64,000 nucleotides of DNA from Enterococcus aquimarinus (GCF_001885765.1 NZ_JXKD01000009.1:1-64000), one strand, 5' to 3'; shown: positions 26,517 to 38,088, counted from the stretch's first letter. A program made the numbers and translations. Notes: a model not told the origin generated them from the sequence alone.

Positions 26517-27191
26517 TTATTCTTTAAATAACGCACTTCCTACTCGAACATACGTTGCACCTGCTTGAATCGCTGCTGAAAAGTCATTTGACATCCCCAT
26601 ACTTAAATCAGTACAAGGCGCATAATCATACGCTAAATCGTTAATCATTTCTTGTAAAGACCGTAATTGATTAAAAATAGCGAGTTGTTCTACCTCATCT
26701 GCTTCAAAGGGAGCCATTGTCATTAAACCGACAACTTTAATTTTATCAAACGGTTGTAACGCTTGAATAAAAGACAACAATTCTGCTGGCGAAACGCCTT
26801 GTTTACTTTCTTCACCAGAAACATTCACTTCTACAAAGCAAGAAAGAACTTTAGTTGCTCTTTTTTGAATTTCCTCCGCTAACTTTAAACTTTCAAGTGC
26901 GTGAAAATAATCAATCGTATGAATCACTTTTTTTACTTTTCTTCTTTGCAAATGCCCAATAAAATGCCACTGAATTCCCGGGAATGCTTTTAAAGCTTCT
27001 TGCTTTTCAAGGAGAACATCTACCCGATTCTCCGCGAAATTCCTTTCCCCTAGTTGATAGAGTGCCGTCATTTCTTGCGTGCCGACACTTTTCGTGACGA
27101 CAACAAGATTAACTTCTTCTGGATTACGCGAAACAAGAGCACAGGAATTCTGTATCTCTTGCCTCACTTCCAGCAAGTTTTCAGAAATCAT
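26517..27191 (-). CDS. yggS: YggS/YlmE, PLP homeostasis protein
   Basis: A 224-residue single-domain fold-type III PLP-binding protein (PLPBP/COG0325) involved in vitamin B6 homeostasis. The PLP Lys is in NLVVVTKSVG (about residue 34). The C-terminal MGMSNDFSAAIQAGATYVRVGSALF, which binds the PLP phosphate, is complete. AGGAGG lies nine nt before the ATG. It sits between ftsZ and sepF, the normal position. Confidence 0.95.
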   Translation of the reverse strand: MISENLLEVRQEIQNSCALVSRNPEEVNLVVVTKSVGTQEMTALYQLGERNFAENRVDVLLEKQEALKAFPGIQWHFIGHLQRRKVKKVIHTIDYFHALESLKLAEEIQKRATKVLSCFVEVNVSGEESKQGVSPAELLSFIQALQPFDKIKVVGLMTMAPFEADEVEQLAIFNQLRSLQEMINDLAYDYAPCTDLSMGMSNDFSAAIQAGATYVRVGSALFKE

Positions 27192-27205
27192 GTGCTCTGG
27201 CCTCC

Positions 27206-28447
27206 TTATCTTTTACGACGGAAAAAAGGCGGTGTGCTTAATTCATCGTCATTGGATTTTACTTCTTCACGGTTGAATGTATCAAATTCTTTTTTCTCAA
27301 TTGTTTCGAATTGGGTGTCTTCAACCTTTTGGCGAACATTTTGATCTCTGCGAATATCCCAATCCCCAAAGGCATTGTCGTCTTCTGATTGAACCGGTCT
27401 TGCTTGGTCTAAGTCTAGAACAGGTCGTTGTGGAGTCGATTGGACTTGTGTGTTTCTCACGGGACGACTTGTTCTAACTTCCTTTTTTTTTGTAGGGTCA
27501 ATTCCAGTCGCGATCACCGTTACACGGATTTCATCTCCTAGTTCTTCATTAATCGAAGTTCCTAAGATAATATTCACGTCACCACCTGCAGTTGCTGCAA
27601 CAATATCAGAAGCATCTTGCGCTTCAAATAACGTCATATCTAAACCACCAGTAATGTTTAAGAGGACTTGTTCTGCCCCTTCAATGGATGTTTCTAATAA
27701 TGGAGAAGCGATCGCTTTTTTCGTTGCTTCGATCACACGTTCTTCACCACTTGCCACACCAATTCCCATAAGTGCTGTCCCTTGGTTTTCCATGACAGTT
27801 TTCACGTCAGCGAAGTCTAAGTTCACGTAACCTGGAGCCGTAATTAAATCAGAGATCCCTTGAACCCCTTGACGTAACACATTATCTGCTTCACGGAAAG
27901 CTTCTAACATTGGTGTTTTCTTATCGACGATTTCTAGTAATCGATTATTAGAAATAATTAATAACGTATCCACGTTTTCTTTTAATTTTGCAATTCCTTC
28001 AGCGGCAAAACGACCACGCTTTGGTCCTTCAAATGTAAACGGACGTGTCACGACACCGACTGTTAATGCCCCTAATTCTTTTGCTACTGCAGCAACGATT
28101 GGTGCCGCTCCAGTACCTGTTCCACCACCCATACCAGCAGTAATGAAGACCATATCTGCGCCTTCAAGTGCTTCACGGATGAATTGTTCACTTTCTTCAG
28201 CAGCTTTCTCGCCAACTTCTGGTTGAGAACCTGCTCCTAAACCACGTGTATATTTAGGGCCTAATTGAATGACTGTTTCAGCCTTTGAATTTTTTAATGC
28301 TTGAACATCTGTGTTAACGGCGATAAATTCTACCCCTTTAACATTTTCCTCAATCATACGGTTCACAGCGTTTCCGCCACCACCACCGACACCGATTACT
28401 TTAATTACAGCACCTTCATGGATATTACTATCAATTGAAAATTCCAT
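27206..28447 (-). CDS. ftsZ: Cell division GTPase FtsZ
   Basis: The 413-residue tubulin homologue that forms the Z ring. The GTP signature GGGTGTG is at about 107-113, [13 protein letters not shown] is near the N terminus, and the T7 loop and core end near residue 318. A variable linker rich in Gln/Asp/Pro leads to the C-terminal peptide [14 protein letters not shown], which binds FtsA, SepF and EzrA. GGAGG precedes the ATG. It follows ftsA by 23 nt. Confidence 0.98.
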   Translation of the reverse strand: MEFSIDSNIHEGAVIKVIGVGGGGGNAVNRMIEENVKGVEFIAVNTDVQALKNSKAETVIQLGPKYTRGLGAGSQPEVGEKAAEESEQFIREALEGADMVFITAGMGGGTGTGAAPIVAAVAKELGALTVGVVTRPFTFEGPKRGRFAAEGIAKLKENVDTLLIISNNRLLEIVDKKTPMLEAFREADNVLRQGVQGISDLITAPGYVNLDFADVKTVMENQGTALMGIGVASGEERVIEATKKAIASPLLETSIEGAEQVLLNITGGLDMTLFEAQDASDIVAATAGGDVNIILGTSINEELGDEIRVTVIATGIDPTKKKEVRTSRPVRNTQVQSTPQRPVLDLDQARPVQSEDDNAFGDWDIRRDQNVRQKVEDTQFETIEKKEFDTFNREEVKSNDDELSTPPFFRRKR

Positions 28448-28470
28448 CGTTTATTTTCCTCCTGAACTCA

Positions 28471-29793
28471 TTATTCAAAAATATTTGAAAAGAAGCCTTT
28501 TACTTTGTTTACAAAGCCTTCGTCACTTGTCTCTTCATCTTGTGCTAATGGACTTTCTTGTGGCCCATCATAGGTTGTTTCATAATTGGTTTCTTGTTGA
28601 TACACCACGGATTGTTCTGTTGGCATTACTTCACCTGTTACCGCACCTTTAGCTAGTTGGTAAACTTCGTTAAGGTTAGCTGAGTAATCGACAATACTAA
28701 TCACGTTTGTAAAGACTGGGTTACGAAGCCCCATATGATTTGGCACGTATAATTTAACAGTTACACCAAAAATTTCTTGTGCTAAATCAACAATTCCAGG
28801 AATACTTGCCGCACCACCTGTTAACACGACGCCACCAGGTAATTCTAAGGCATCAATTTCTTCCAAAACTTCTTTGGATTTATTAAAAATTTGTTCCATG
28901 CGCGCTTCAATAATTTCTGATAAGTAACGCTCATCAATTTTGACAGGTTCAGATTTACCAATCACATCGACTGGAAATTCCTCACTAGCAGAAGTACGTG
29001 CTGGATACGCATCGCCATAGTTGATTTTTAAAGCTTCAGCGTTATTGAACGACGTGTTCAAGACGGTCGAAATGTCTTTAGTGACAAATTCGCCTCCTTC
29101 TTGATTCACATGCGTAAATTTCAATTGTTTGTCATGCATGACCGCTGTTGTCGTTTGACCGCCACCCACGTCGATGACAATCGTTCCAAAATCTTTTTCG
29201 CCATCGGATAAAATCGTTTCAGTTAAAGCAAGAGGTGCGATAACCATCTCTGCAACAACTAAGCCCGCTTTTTCAACGCATTTGCGAATATTATGAATAA
29301 TTGTTTTCGGTCCTGTAAACACATGACCAAACATTTCTAAACGTACGCCAATCATGCCTCGTGGATCTTTAATCCCTTCAAAGCCATCAACCGTAAACTC
29401 TTGGGGTTGGATTGAAATAATTTGTCTTTCTGGCGGCACTGAACGAACAAGTGCTGCAGAAGCCACGTTTCGCACATCTTCATTGGAAATTTCTTTTGAT
29501 TCGCCGCTCACTGCGATCATCCCTTGACAATCTTCTACTTCTAAAAGATTTGCCGGTACGCCGACGCTGACTTGACGAATTTTAATTCCCGCTTTTTCTT
29601 CTGCTTGACCAATTGCTCGTTGAATTGCCTGAACCGTTTTATCGATATCAACGACAATCCCGCGATTGATCCCCTCTGATTTTGCATTTCCTACACCAAT
29701 AATGTTCATTTGACTGTCTACATATTCAGCTACAATTACTTTAACAGATGTTGTCCCAATATCGAGACCAACATACATTCCTGTTTTTGCCAT
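28471..29793 (-). CDS. ftsA: Cell division protein FtsA
   Basis: A 440-residue actin-like ATPase that anchors FtsZ to the membrane. VGLDIGTTSVKV (phosphate 1), the SHS2/1C domain (about 85-165), IDVGGGQTTTAV (phosphate 2) and VVLTGGAASIPG (adenosine) are visible. The C-terminal amphipathic helix is FVNKVKGFFSNIF. AGGAGG precedes the ATG. The 148-bp gap upstream holds an extended -10 candidate (complement of 29883-29888), so ftsAZ may have its own promoter. Confidence 0.97.
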   Translation of the reverse strand: MAKTGMYVGLDIGTTSVKVIVAEYVDSQMNIIGVGNAKSEGINRGIVVDIDKTVQAIQRAIGQAEEKAGIKIRQVSVGVPANLLEVEDCQGMIAVSGESKEISNEDVRNVASAALVRSVPPERQIISIQPQEFTVDGFEGIKDPRGMIGVRLEMFGHVFTGPKTIIHNIRKCVEKAGLVVAEMVIAPLALTETILSDGEKDFGTIVIDVGGGQTTTAVMHDKQLKFTHVNQEGGEFVTKDISTVLNTSFNNAEALKINYGDAYPARTSASEEFPVDVIGKSEPVKIDERYLSEIIEARMEQIFNKSKEVLEEIDALELPGGVVLTGGAASIPGIVDLAQEIFGVTVKLYVPNHMGLRNPVFTNVISIVDYSANLNEVYQLAKGAVTGEVMPTEQSVVYQQETNYETTYDGPQESPLAQDEETSDEGFVNKVKGFFSNIFE

Positions 29794-29941
29794 GGATGGA
29801 ATTCCTCCTACTTCATTTCCTTATCTATCGAATAAAAAGCATTCGTATTTCAATTCAATGATTCTTTTATTCACTGTTACTAATTTTACCATATTTATGC
29901 GGCTGTGAGGTAGAAGTTCCGAAAAATATCCGCAATTTTTA

Positions 29942-30949
29942 TCAAAAACTTTCACTCGACTCGGTATTTTCTTCTTTTTCTGTCTCATTTGATGGATAAG
30001 GATAAGAGTAGATCCCCACTTCCATATCAATCACACCTTTTTCCGACATTTCTTTGGCCACTTGTAAATAATATTTCATATGATCAGCAAGCTTCGAAAT
30101 CCCGACAATGACCTGATTGCCATCGTTCATAAAAATGGTGAGTAACTCCTCATTGTTTTTTGAAGGGGCATAGGTAATCTGAGAAATCGCATCTTGAATT
30201 TCTTTCGGCAGTTCCTTATATTGTTTTAACGTTTCTAAAATAAGCGTTTCATCAGTAAAATTTTCAACAATGACTCGCCCTTTTGTTACTTCTTTTTGTG
30301 GCTCTTGTAAGATTGTACCATTTTCTAAGATTGGCAAATAGTCATTGCCCTTAACGAGATACGCACTTTCCGAATATTCTTCTACGTGAAGATGAAGTTG
30401 ATTCCATTGTTGTAAGGTAATCGTCGCCTTTTTCACCCTTGGATTCGCTTTTTCAATGGCTGTTGCGATTCTTTGTCGAGCAAAAAACTGCGGCCATAAA
30501 CGTTCATTTTTAACAATTTGTGAACTTTCTATTAAGGCTTCCTTAGGCGTTAGCGGATTTTCTGCCACAACGACCGCCGAGACTTTACTTAACGGTGAAA
30601 TATAATAAAGCGATCCCAGTAGTGGGACTAAAAAAATCACAACGAGAATCAATAAGCGTTTCCTTAATTTTTTATCTCGATAGGCTTTAAAATTCGGCAA
30701 ATGATCTGAAAAAGAAAATGGTTTATCGATGGTGGATTGACTGTTTCCTTCATCTTTTTCATTCGACGCGTCAAGAGCTTCCTCTTCAAAAGAATCAAGC
30801 GTCTTATCTAGAAGTATCTCTGTTTCTGGTTCTTCTGCTATCTTCGGATCAATTCCTTGTGATTCAAGGTATAACAAGTGCTCCTTTTGCCAAGGCGTGA
30901 GTGCATCATGCTCTTCAGTAGAAGAAGAATTTTTTTCTTTGTCTTTCAT
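29942..30949 (-). CDS. divIB: Cell division protein DivIB/FtsQ
   Basis: A 335-residue bitopic division protein. A long charged cytoplasmic N terminus (about 1-100) with many Asp, Glu and Ser precedes one TM helix (about 101-120, LLILVVIFLVPLLGSLYYI). The POTRA domain begins SKVSAVVVAENPLTP, then the beta domain (about 190-320) and an acidic tail. It works with FtsL and DivIC in the divisome. It lies 29 nt after murG, with GAGGAG 11 nt before the ATG. Confidence 0.92.
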   Translation of the reverse strand: MKDKEKNSSSTEEHDALTPWQKEHLLYLESQGIDPKIAEEPETEILLDKTLDSFEEEALDASNEKDEGNSQSTIDKPFSFSDHLPNFKAYRDKKLRKRLLILVVIFLVPLLGSLYYISPLSKVSAVVVAENPLTPKEALIESSQIVKNERLWPQFFARQRIATAIEKANPRVKKATITLQQWNQLHLHVEEYSESAYLVKGNDYLPILENGTILQEPQKEVTKGRVIVENFTDETLILETLKQYKELPKEIQDAISQITYAPSKNNEELLTIFMNDGNQVIVGISKLADHMKYYLQVAKEMSEKGVIDMEVGIYSYPYPSNETEKEENTESSESF

Positions 30950-30978
30950 ATGATAGCGTTCTCCTCCTCTTTTACCTG

Positions 30979-32076
30979 TTATGATCGAATGCTTTGTTGA
31001 ACAAGCGCATATAAACGTGTCGACGCATCAGGGATACCTTGTTTTTTTGCAGCTTTTGCCATTTTTTGGTGAACAGCTGGATCGTTCATAATCTCATCTA
31101 CTGTAGCAACTAAGTTGATTTCTGTCAATTCACTGTCAGCAATCATTTTCACTGCACCTGCTTGTACTAAACTTAAGGCATTTTTGGTTTGATGATCATT
31201 TGTCACGTACGGACTAGGTATTAAAATAGCTGGTAAACCAAGACTCGTAAATTCAGCGATTGAGGTCGCCCCCGCGCGGCCGATTAACAAATCACAATTG
31301 GCCATAACCTCTGCCATTTCATCGATGTACGGTTGGATGCTAATATTTTTCGCTGCATCTTTCATTATGCCAATCGATTCTTCGATTTCTTTGTAATAAC
31401 GCTCACCCGATGCATATAAGATTTGATAATCCTTTGTCGCAAAGGCGGGTAATGCTTGAATCACTGCCTGGTTGATTTTTAAGGCTCCTTGACTTCCACC
31501 AAAAATCAAAACCGTTTTTTTATTTGGGTCTAAATGGTAGTTCGATAAAATCGTCGATTGATGCACACCACTTACTTGTTGCCCACGAGGGTTTCCAACA
31601 AGGGTTGTTTTGTCTTTAGGGAAATACGCGGCTGCATCTGGAAACGATATCCCAATATGATCCACGTAGCGTGCTAAAAACTTATTCGTGATTCCCGGCA
31701 CGCTATTTTGTTCATGTACAATCGTTGGAATCTTTAATTTCGCTGCAGCATACATCACAGCGCCAGAAACGTACCCACCAGTTCCAATCACGACATCTGG
31801 TTTAAATTGTTTTAAACGTTTTTTTGCTTCTGATACACTCTTTAAAAAAAGATAGACAGTTTTCACATTTTCAAAAGAGACGCTTCGTTTAAATCCTTGA
31901 ATTTGCAATGTCTCAAACGGGATATCCGTTTGCGGTAAAATCTTATTTTCAAGTCCACGAGTCCCCCCAATATATAAAAATTCGGCGTCTGGTTGTACTT
32001 CTTTTACATACTGAATAAATGCTAACGCGGGATAAATATGGCCGCCTGTACCACCACCGGTCACGACAATTTTCAT
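30979..32076 (-). CDS. murG: UDP-GlcNAc:lipid I GlcNAc transferase MurG
   Basis: A 365-residue GT28 enzyme that converts lipid I to lipid II at the inner membrane face. The N-terminal glycine loop [32 protein letters not shown] and the C-terminal [10 protein letters not shown] are all present. AGGAGG lies before the ATG. It is co-transcribed with murD and divIB. Confidence 0.97.
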   Translation of the reverse strand: MKIVVTGGGTGGHIYPALAFIQYVKEVQPDAEFLYIGGTRGLENKILPQTDIPFETLQIQGFKRSVSFENVKTVYLFLKSVSEAKKRLKQFKPDVVIGTGGYVSGAVMYAAAKLKIPTIVHEQNSVPGITNKFLARYVDHIGISFPDAAAYFPKDKTTLVGNPRGQQVSGVHQSTILSNYHLDPNKKTVLIFGGSQGALKINQAVIQALPAFATKDYQILYASGERYYKEIEESIGIMKDAAKNISIQPYIDEMAEVMANCDLLIGRAGATSIAEFTSLGLPAILIPSPYVTNDHQTKNALSLVQAGAVKMIADSELTEINLVATVDEIMNDPAVHQKMAKAAKKQGIPDASTRLYALVQQSIRS

Positions 32077-32094
32077 TGTTAAAAACGCCTCCTT

Positions 32095-33468
32095 TTACTC
32101 TTTATTTTTATTTTTTATTTTCTCAAATGCGTGAATAAAAGCATCGCCTCGAGCTTCGAAGTTGGGGTATTGATCCCAGCTAGCATTCGCAGGAGACAAT
32201 AACACGTTATCACCTGGTTGGGCCAATTCATACGCAACTTCAAGCGCTTGTGAAGCGTCCTGAGCGTAAAGAATATGAGGCACTTGCGCTTGTTGGGCAG
32301 CCATGGCTAATTTTTGTTTCGTCTCACCAAATAATACGACTCCCTTGACACCAATCAACGAAGGTATAAGTTCATCAAAACCATTTCCACGATCCAAACC
32401 ACCCGCTAATAAAATCACATTTTCTGCTGTAAAACCACTCAAGGCCATTTTAGTCGCTAAGATATTTGTCGCTTTCGAATCATTATAAAACGTGATGCCA
32501 TGCAATTGACCGACAAATTGTGTTCGATGTGGGACACCTGAAAAGCTTTTTAACGTTTTTTGAATTGCGTCATTACTTATCCCTTTGAGCTTCGCTACTG
32601 CAATAGCAGCCAGCGCATTTTCAACGTTATGCTGACCTGGAACACCTAATTCATCAATTGCTAAAATACACTCATCTAAATAATAAAAATAACCATCAAA
32701 TGTATACGCCCCCGCTACTTTTTCTTGTGTTGAAAAAGGGATCACTGTTGCTTGCGTTGTTTGTGCGAGCGTTCGAATTTCTGCTTGGTTCCAGTTCAAA
32801 ATTAAATAATCTTCTGATGTCATCTCTTTTTGTAACGCCCATTTCGCTTGTACGTATTCGTCACGTGAAGTATGGTAATCTAAGTGCGCATCATATAGAT
32901 TGGTAATAACACCAATCTCTGGATGAAACGTACGAATGCCCATCAACTGAAAACTTGAAAGTTCCATGACTAATACATCCTCTGGCGTAACTTCGCGTGC
33001 GACCGAACTTGCAGGATAGCCGATGTTCCCAGAGAGATAAGCCGTTCCTTTCGATAATCCTTGGTTTAACAACATTTCAATCATGGTCGTCGTTGTCGTT
33101 TTACCATTTGTCCCCGTAATACCAATAATGGGTGCCTCCGAGATTTCATAAGCCAATTCCACTTCCGTAATGATTGGAATGTGCTTGGCAGATGCGGCTT
33201 GAAGTAAGGGGTGGCTATAGGGGATTCCAGGATTTTTCACAAGTAATGAAAATTCCTCATCCAACAATTCAATCGGATGACTTCCCGTAATCACTTTTAC
33301 TCCTAAAGATAGTAAGTCTTGAGCTTCACGATTTTCTTCAAAAGGTTTCCCGTCATTAACGGTAACAAGTGCGCCCAAATCATGTAACAATTTGGCCGCA
33401 CTGAATCCGCTTTTTGCTAATCCTAATACTAGAATTTTTTTATTTTGATATTTTGTTATATTTTTCAT
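32095..33468 (-). CDS. murD: UDP-MurNAc-L-Ala:D-Glu ligase MurD
   Basis: A 457-residue Mur ligase that adds D-Glu to UDP-MurNAc-L-Ala. A Rossmann domain starts [18 protein letters not shown]. The ATP P-loop is [12 protein letters not shown] (about 115-126), and NDSKATN marks the C-terminal domain start. The ATG at 33468 is nine nt after GGAG; two upstream in-frame candidates overlap the site. Confidence 0.97.
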   Translation of the reverse strand: MKNITKYQNKKILVLGLAKSGFSAAKLLHDLGALVTVNDGKPFEENREAQDLLSLGVKVITGSHPIELLDEEFSLLVKNPGIPYSHPLLQAASAKHIPIITEVELAYEISEAPIIGITGTNGKTTTTTMIEMLLNQGLSKGTAYLSGNIGYPASSVAREVTPEDVLVMELSSFQLMGIRTFHPEIGVITNLYDAHLDYHTSRDEYVQAKWALQKEMTSEDYLILNWNQAEIRTLAQTTQATVIPFSTQEKVAGAYTFDGYFYYLDECILAIDELGVPGQHNVENALAAIAVAKLKGISNDAIQKTLKSFSGVPHRTQFVGQLHGITFYNDSKATNILATKMALSGFTAENVILLAGGLDRGNGFDELIPSLIGVKGVVLFGETKQKLAMAAQQAQVPHILYAQDASQALEVAYELAQPGDNVLLSPANASWDQYPNFEARGDAFIHAFEKIKNKNKE

Positions 33469-33509
33469 GTTTTTCATCTCCACAAGGTAATTGTCTGCCT
33501 ATTATGCGC

Positions 33510-34475
33510 TTATAAAAAATAGATGAATAAGGTAATGCCCGAAAATAGAAGGGAGATTAGCCAAAAAACACCATCAATCTTCCATTCCGACCAACCAACC
33601 ATTTCAAAATGGTGATGAATCGGTGACATTTTGAAGACTCTTTTACCAGTTAATTTAAATGATGTGACTTGGATCATCACACTTAACGTCTCCACAATAT
33701 AAACCAAGCCAATCAATAGCAACGTCCATTCTTGATGCAATAAGATAGAAATGGTTGCCAGTAATCCACCTAAAGCAAGGGAACCGACATCACCCATAAA
33801 GATTTTCGCTGGTTTGTGATTATAACCAAAGAAACCAATCAAAGCACCTACTACACTTAAACAAAGAATTAGGATGTCATATTGTTGTTGATTCCAAGCA
33901 ATAATGGCGTAAGTTGCAAAGGAAATTGCGCCTAATCCTGAAACAAGGCCGTCAATGCCATCTGTCAAATTAACGGCATTTGAAAAACCGACTAACCATA
34001 CGATTACAAACAATCCATACAAAAAGGAAAGATGCAAATCATAACCGAATACATTTACCGTATTCGTTGCGCCTTCACTTACAAGGACTGCATAAAATAT
34101 AATTCCGCCAATGATTTGTCCAATTAATTTTTGTTTCGAATTAAGACCCATATTTCGTTTTCTGAAGATTTTAATAAAATCATCTAAAAACCCTAGTCCG
34201 CCATACACAAGTAATATAAACAAAGAAATCCATAAAGCCGGTGTGAGTGCTTGTTGCCAGACTGCCACCCAAAGCGCACTGATAATAATGGCGATTAAAA
34301 AAACAGTCCCGCCCATTGTTGGTGTTCCAGCTTTTGCTTGATGCCAATTCGGCCCTTCTTCCAAAATTTCTTGCCCGTATTTTTTTATTTGAAAATAGCC
34401 AATAAACAGTGGCATCGTCGCTACTGTAATACCAAAGCCACTCGCAATTGGTAAGATCATCTCTGTCCAGTTCAT
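33510..34475 (-). CDS. mraY: Phospho-MurNAc-pentapeptide transferase MraY
   Basis: A 321-residue polytopic enzyme producing lipid I. Motifs are LGFLDDFIKI (aspartate pair), AVNLTDGIDGL, FMGDVGSLALGG and the HHHFEMVGW loop specific to MraY. About ten TM helices. AGGAG lies 11 nt upstream of the ATG. Confidence 0.97.
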   Translation of the reverse strand: MNWTEMILPIASGFGITVATMPLFIGYFQIKKYGQEILEEGPNWHQAKAGTPTMGGTVFLIAIIISALWVAVWQQALTPALWISLFILLVYGGLGFLDDFIKIFRKRNMGLNSKQKLIGQIIGGIIFYAVLVSEGATNTVNVFGYDLHLSFLYGLFVIVWLVGFSNAVNLTDGIDGLVSGLGAISFATYAIIAWNQQQYDILILCLSVVGALIGFFGYNHKPAKIFMGDVGSLALGGLLATISILLHQEWTLLLIGLVYIVETLSVMIQVTSFKLTGKRVFKMSPIHHHFEMVGWSEWKIDGVFWLISLLFSGITLFIYFL

Positions 34476-34494
34476 CTCTTTTTTCGCTCCTAAA

Positions 34495-36693
34495 TCAATT
34501 TTCTTTTTTTAAGGTAAAGGTCAATGTGTCACCTTCGATTACTTGTCCCGGTTCAATACTTTGTTTTGTGCTATACCCTTCTCCACTAAACGAGACTTCC
34601 ATTGAAAGCAGATTCGCCAACTTCAAAAGATCCGCTTTGGACCACCCGGTAGTATCGGGCATCCCTTTTGTTTTTGCATCCGTTAATAACAATACTTTTT
34701 CACCTGGTAACAAGACTGTATTGCTCGCACTGGATTGCTCGACGACTTTTTTGCCATCCCCAATCACAATCGGTGTTAGTCCGTTATTCGATAAATCTTG
34801 AGTGGCTAAGCTCGTCTCAAGATTACGATAGTCAGCCACTGTCACTTGATCACTTGCCGTATCATCCATCCCAACGCGATCGACTTCTAATAAATCCATC
34901 GCGCGTTGTAATAGTGGATTAGCAATTGAAGGAATCGTATCCGCACTATATTCTTTTGGTTTTTTCATGGTAATATATAACGTATATTCTGGATCTTCAG
35001 CTGGAAGCATAGTAACCACGGAATAAAGGTTCGTATTATCGCCTTCTAAATACTGGCCACCTTCCGCTACTTGCGCCGTACCGGTTTTTGCCGCAATCGT
35101 ATATCCATCTACTTGGTAACGATTGTAGGCTGTACCAAATTCTTCACTTTCAACGACATCACGCATGTATTCTCTTACTTGACGCGCGCTTTGTGCAGTA
35201 ATTGGATTACCTACCACTTCTGGTTGGGTCACCATCTCTCCCTGTGTGCCACTTATTTTCTTAATGTAAGATGGACGAAGCATTTCGCCGTCATTGGCAA
35301 CTGCTGAAAAAGCTTGTAACATTTGAAATTGCGTAACCGCAATCCCCTGGCCAAATGAACTCATCGCTTGACTGACAATATTATCTTCTGGTAATAATCC
35401 TCTTGCTTCACCAAATAAATTCGATTGAGTCGTCTGACCAAAACCAAATTCCTGTAAATATTGTTGCCAACGCTCAGGCATTCGTTGTTCTAATTTGACC
35501 ATCCCGACGTTACTCGACCACGATAGTGCTTGACGCATCGTTAAAACGGGTTTTGCGCCAATATTAATATCCCAGTCGCGGATTTCTGCATCGATTAATT
35601 CCATTTTCCCGGGAGTAAATTGCTCATTTGGATCAAAAATTCCCTGATCCATTGCACCAGCTACCGTTAGAATTTTAATCGTAGAACCAGGCTCATATGT
35701 TTCTTCCACAAATAAGTTTTGCCACAAAAAGTCCTTCTCATTGATTCCATCTTTCGTCTCAGGATTGAAGGTTGGACGTTGTGCGAGCGAAATAATTTCA
35801 TTCGTATCTGATTTAACTAAAACCGCCGTTAAATATTCAGGTTCCGCTTCTTCCCAAGCCTCATCCATTAACATTTCTAAATAACTTTGGAGGCGACTAT
35901 CAAGCGTTGTCGTAATATCTTGACCATCTTGAGCGGGAATTGATTCCGCAACAGTTCCAGGTAACGGATTTTGGAAATTATCTTTTTGAAACACAATTTC
36001 GCCATCAGTCCCTTTTAAAATATCATCATAGGCTGCTTCTAAGCCAAATCCACCTTGAAGTTCTTCTTGGCCATCTTCTACTTGAATATCAGCAAAACCG
36101 ATAAAATGAGAAGCAAAGATACCATTGGGATAAATCCTTGAAGGATGTTCATTAAAATCAATTCCTACAAGGTCTTGTTTTTCCATCGCCGCTTCAATTG
36201 CTTGTCTTTGTTGTAACGTAATTCCTTTGCCATTTGGAATATCGACTTGCCATTTATCGTTTTTAACGCCTTCAGTCAATACGTCAATAATCGTCGCTTT
36301 TTTGACTTTTTCGCCCAAAACATCGACTAAAATCGTCGCAATTTTTTCAAAATCTTTTTCTTGCGCGTAAAGTTTTTTATTGCCACTCATGTAAGACGTA
36401 CTTAAGATTGCAAAGGCGGAATAAGAAGTTGCATCTTCTGCAATCACCACACCATTGCGATCATAAATGGTTCCTCGTTTGGCTTTGACTACTTTTTCCC
36501 CTTCATATAAAGAAGCAACTTTATCTTCTAAAGCTGTTCCAGCAACATCGCCTACAAGAACAATATAACTTAAGCGAGACACAAATAAAAAGAACAATCC
36601 AATACTCGTAGTAAAGAGAATAATTCCTACTTTTTTGCGATTGTTCTTGGGAGACAATTTATTATTGGTAAAATAACGTTTTATTTTTTTCAT
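34495..36693 (-). CDS. pbpC: Class B penicillin-binding protein with PASTA domains (PBP2X/PbpC-type)
   Basis: A division transpeptidase of about 732 residues. One TM helix (about 22-45) is followed by the PBP dimer domain (about 65-225) and the transpeptidase domain. The latter has Ser338 in GSTIK, SSN near 394-396 and KTG near 537-539 (numbered from the first of two adjacent Met codons). Two PASTA domains lie at the C terminus (about 605-733). It follows ftsL and precedes mraY, as pbpX does in streptococci and pbpC in enterococci. The start is one of two adjacent ATGs; the second (36693) has the better spacing to AAAGG. Confidence 0.95.
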   Translation of the reverse strand: MKKIKRYFTNNKLSPKNNRKKVGIILFTTSIGLFFLFVSRLSYIVLVGDVAGTALEDKVASLYEGEKVVKAKRGTIYDRNGVVIAEDATSYSAFAILSTSYMSGNKKLYAQEKDFEKIATILVDVLGEKVKKATIIDVLTEGVKNDKWQVDIPNGKGITLQQRQAIEAAMEKQDLVGIDFNEHPSRIYPNGIFASHFIGFADIQVEDGQEELQGGFGLEAAYDDILKGTDGEIVFQKDNFQNPLPGTVAESIPAQDGQDITTTLDSRLQSYLEMLMDEAWEEAEPEYLTAVLVKSDTNEIISLAQRPTFNPETKDGINEKDFLWQNLFVEETYEPGSTIKILTVAGAMDQGIFDPNEQFTPGKMELIDAEIRDWDINIGAKPVLTMRQALSWSSNVGMVKLEQRMPERWQQYLQEFGFGQTTQSNLFGEARGLLPEDNIVSQAMSSFGQGIAVTQFQMLQAFSAVANDGEMLRPSYIKKISGTQGEMVTQPEVVGNPITAQSARQVREYMRDVVESEEFGTAYNRYQVDGYTIAAKTGTAQVAEGGQYLEGDNTNLYSVVTMLPAEDPEYTLYITMKKPKEYSADTIPSIANPLLQRAMDLLEVDRVGMDDTASDQVTVADYRNLETSLATQDLSNNGLTPIVIGDGKKVVEQSSASNTVLLPGEKVLLLTDAKTKGMPDTTGWSKADLLKLANLLSMEVSFSGEGYSTKQSIEPGQVIEGDTLTFTLKKEN

Positions 36694-36705
36694 CATAGGC
36701 CTTTA

Positions 36706-37098
36706 TTATTTCACTTTCCTTAAATTTTCACTTTGAATCGCCAACCCATTTTCCTCAGCAATTTCACGAATACGATCGCTCTTTGAAAGCTCGCTCTTCT
36801 CTTGTTCTAAGCGTAAAACATCGGCACTATCTACCACAACTTCACCTTGGATTAACGAAATTTCTTGTTCAACTTGCGTAATAGATGTTCGTAGTTGAAT
36901 CATTAATAATCCTACGCCGACTAACGCAACAATAAAAATACTCGCAATCGTTTTTTCTAACTTGCTAATTCGTTGTAAATGACGAGCTGGAGATAGTGGA
37001 ACGACAATGACTTCCGGTCTTTCTGGAGCAATCGGTGTTGGTTGATCCAATTGCTCTTTCATTTCATAAGAATATTCTTCGAACTTTAATTCAGCCAC
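36706..37098 (-). CDS. ftsL: Cell division protein FtsL
   Basis: A 130-residue bitopic protein with a cytoplasmic N terminus, one TM helix (about 50-70, SIFIVALVGVGLLMIQL) and a leucine-zipper-like coiled coil ending in REIAEENGLAIQ. It acts with DivIB/DivIC. I choose the GTG at 37098, seven nt after AAGGGAG, which gives MAELKF as N terminus. The ATG at 37122 lies just past the rsmH stop and has no Shine-Dalgarno sequence. Confidence 0.88.
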   Translation of the reverse strand: MAELKFEEYSYEMKEQLDQPTPIAPERPEVIVVPLSPARHLQRISKLEKTIASIFIVALVGVGLLMIQLRTSITQVEQEISLIQGEVVVDSADVLRLEQEKSELSKSDRIREIAEENGLAIQSENLRKVK

Positions 37099-37126
37099 AC
37101 ACACTCTCTCCCTTCTCGTCATTCAT

Positions 37127-38074
37127 TTACTTTATTTTTTCAACTATTCGTAATTTCGCACTCCGCGAACGATTGTTTTCGGTTAATTCTTCTTCGCTAG
37201 GCGTCATTGGTTTTCTTGTAATTTGTTTTAACTCCGGTTGAAAAGCTTCTGGAATCATTGGAATCCCCGGTGGTAAATCCTTAGCAGTACTATATTCTTT
37301 AAAGATTGTTTTCACGATACGATCTTCTAAAGAATGGAAGGTAATCACACTAATACGTCCATGGAGATTCAGTAACGGAATGGCTTGTTCGAGTGTATCT
37401 TCAATCACACCGAGTTCATCATTAACCGCAATGCGAATCGCTTGGAAAATCCGTTTTGCTGGATGGCCTCCTTTTCTTCTTGCAGGAGCTGGAATAACAT
37501 CTTTAATGATTTCGACTAATTCCCCTGTTGTTTCTATGGGTTTTTGTTGTCGAACTCGTTCAATTTCGCGCGCGATTTGTTTTGAGAATTTTTCTTCCCC
37601 ATATCTAAAAAAGATTTTGACTAATTCACTATACTCGTATTCATTGACGACATGATACGCTGACAATGGCGCATGTTGATCCATCCGCATATCAAGCGGC
37701 GCATCTTGATGGTAACTAAATCCGCGTTGTGCTTCATCGAGTTGAGGCGAAGAAACTCCTAGATCGTAAAGAATCCCATCAACTTTTGTGACTCCTTGTT
37801 CTGCGAGCGCTTGGGCTAAATGACGGAAATTGCGTTTAATAAACACAACTTGGCCTTTTTCTACAAACGGCGCTAAACGAATTTTCGCATGATCAATTGC
37901 ATGTTGGTCTTGATCAAACGCATAGAGACGCCCTTGTTCATTTAATTGTTGTAAAAGATATTCACTATGTCCAGCACCACCTAAGGTACAATCGACGTAA
38001 ATACCATCTGGTTTAATATTTAAGCCATCAACAGTCTCTTTTTTCATCACTGTATAATGTTGAAATTCTGTCAT
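37127..38074 (-). CDS. rsmH: 16S rRNA m4C1402 methyltransferase RsmH (MraW)
   Basis: A 315-residue SAM-dependent methyltransferase. [14 protein letters not shown] (SAM motif, about 30-43), [19 protein letters not shown] and [15 protein letters not shown] are family signatures. AAGAGGAAT lies before the ATG. It is second in the mra operon. Confidence 0.97.
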   Translation of the reverse strand: MTEFQHYTVMKKETVDGLNIKPDGIYVDCTLGGAGHSEYLLQQLNEQGRLYAFDQDQHAIDHAKIRLAPFVEKGQVVFIKRNFRHLAQALAEQGVTKVDGILYDLGVSSPQLDEAQRGFSYHQDAPLDMRMDQHAPLSAYHVVNEYEYSELVKIFFRYGEEKFSKQIAREIERVRQQKPIETTGELVEIIKDVIPAPARRKGGHPAKRIFQAIRIAVNDELGVIEDTLEQAIPLLNLHGRISVITFHSLEDRIVKTIFKEYSTAKDLPPGIPMIPEAFQPELKQITRKPMTPSEEELTENNRSRSAKLRIVEKIK

Positions 38075-38088
38075 TTTTATTCCTCTTT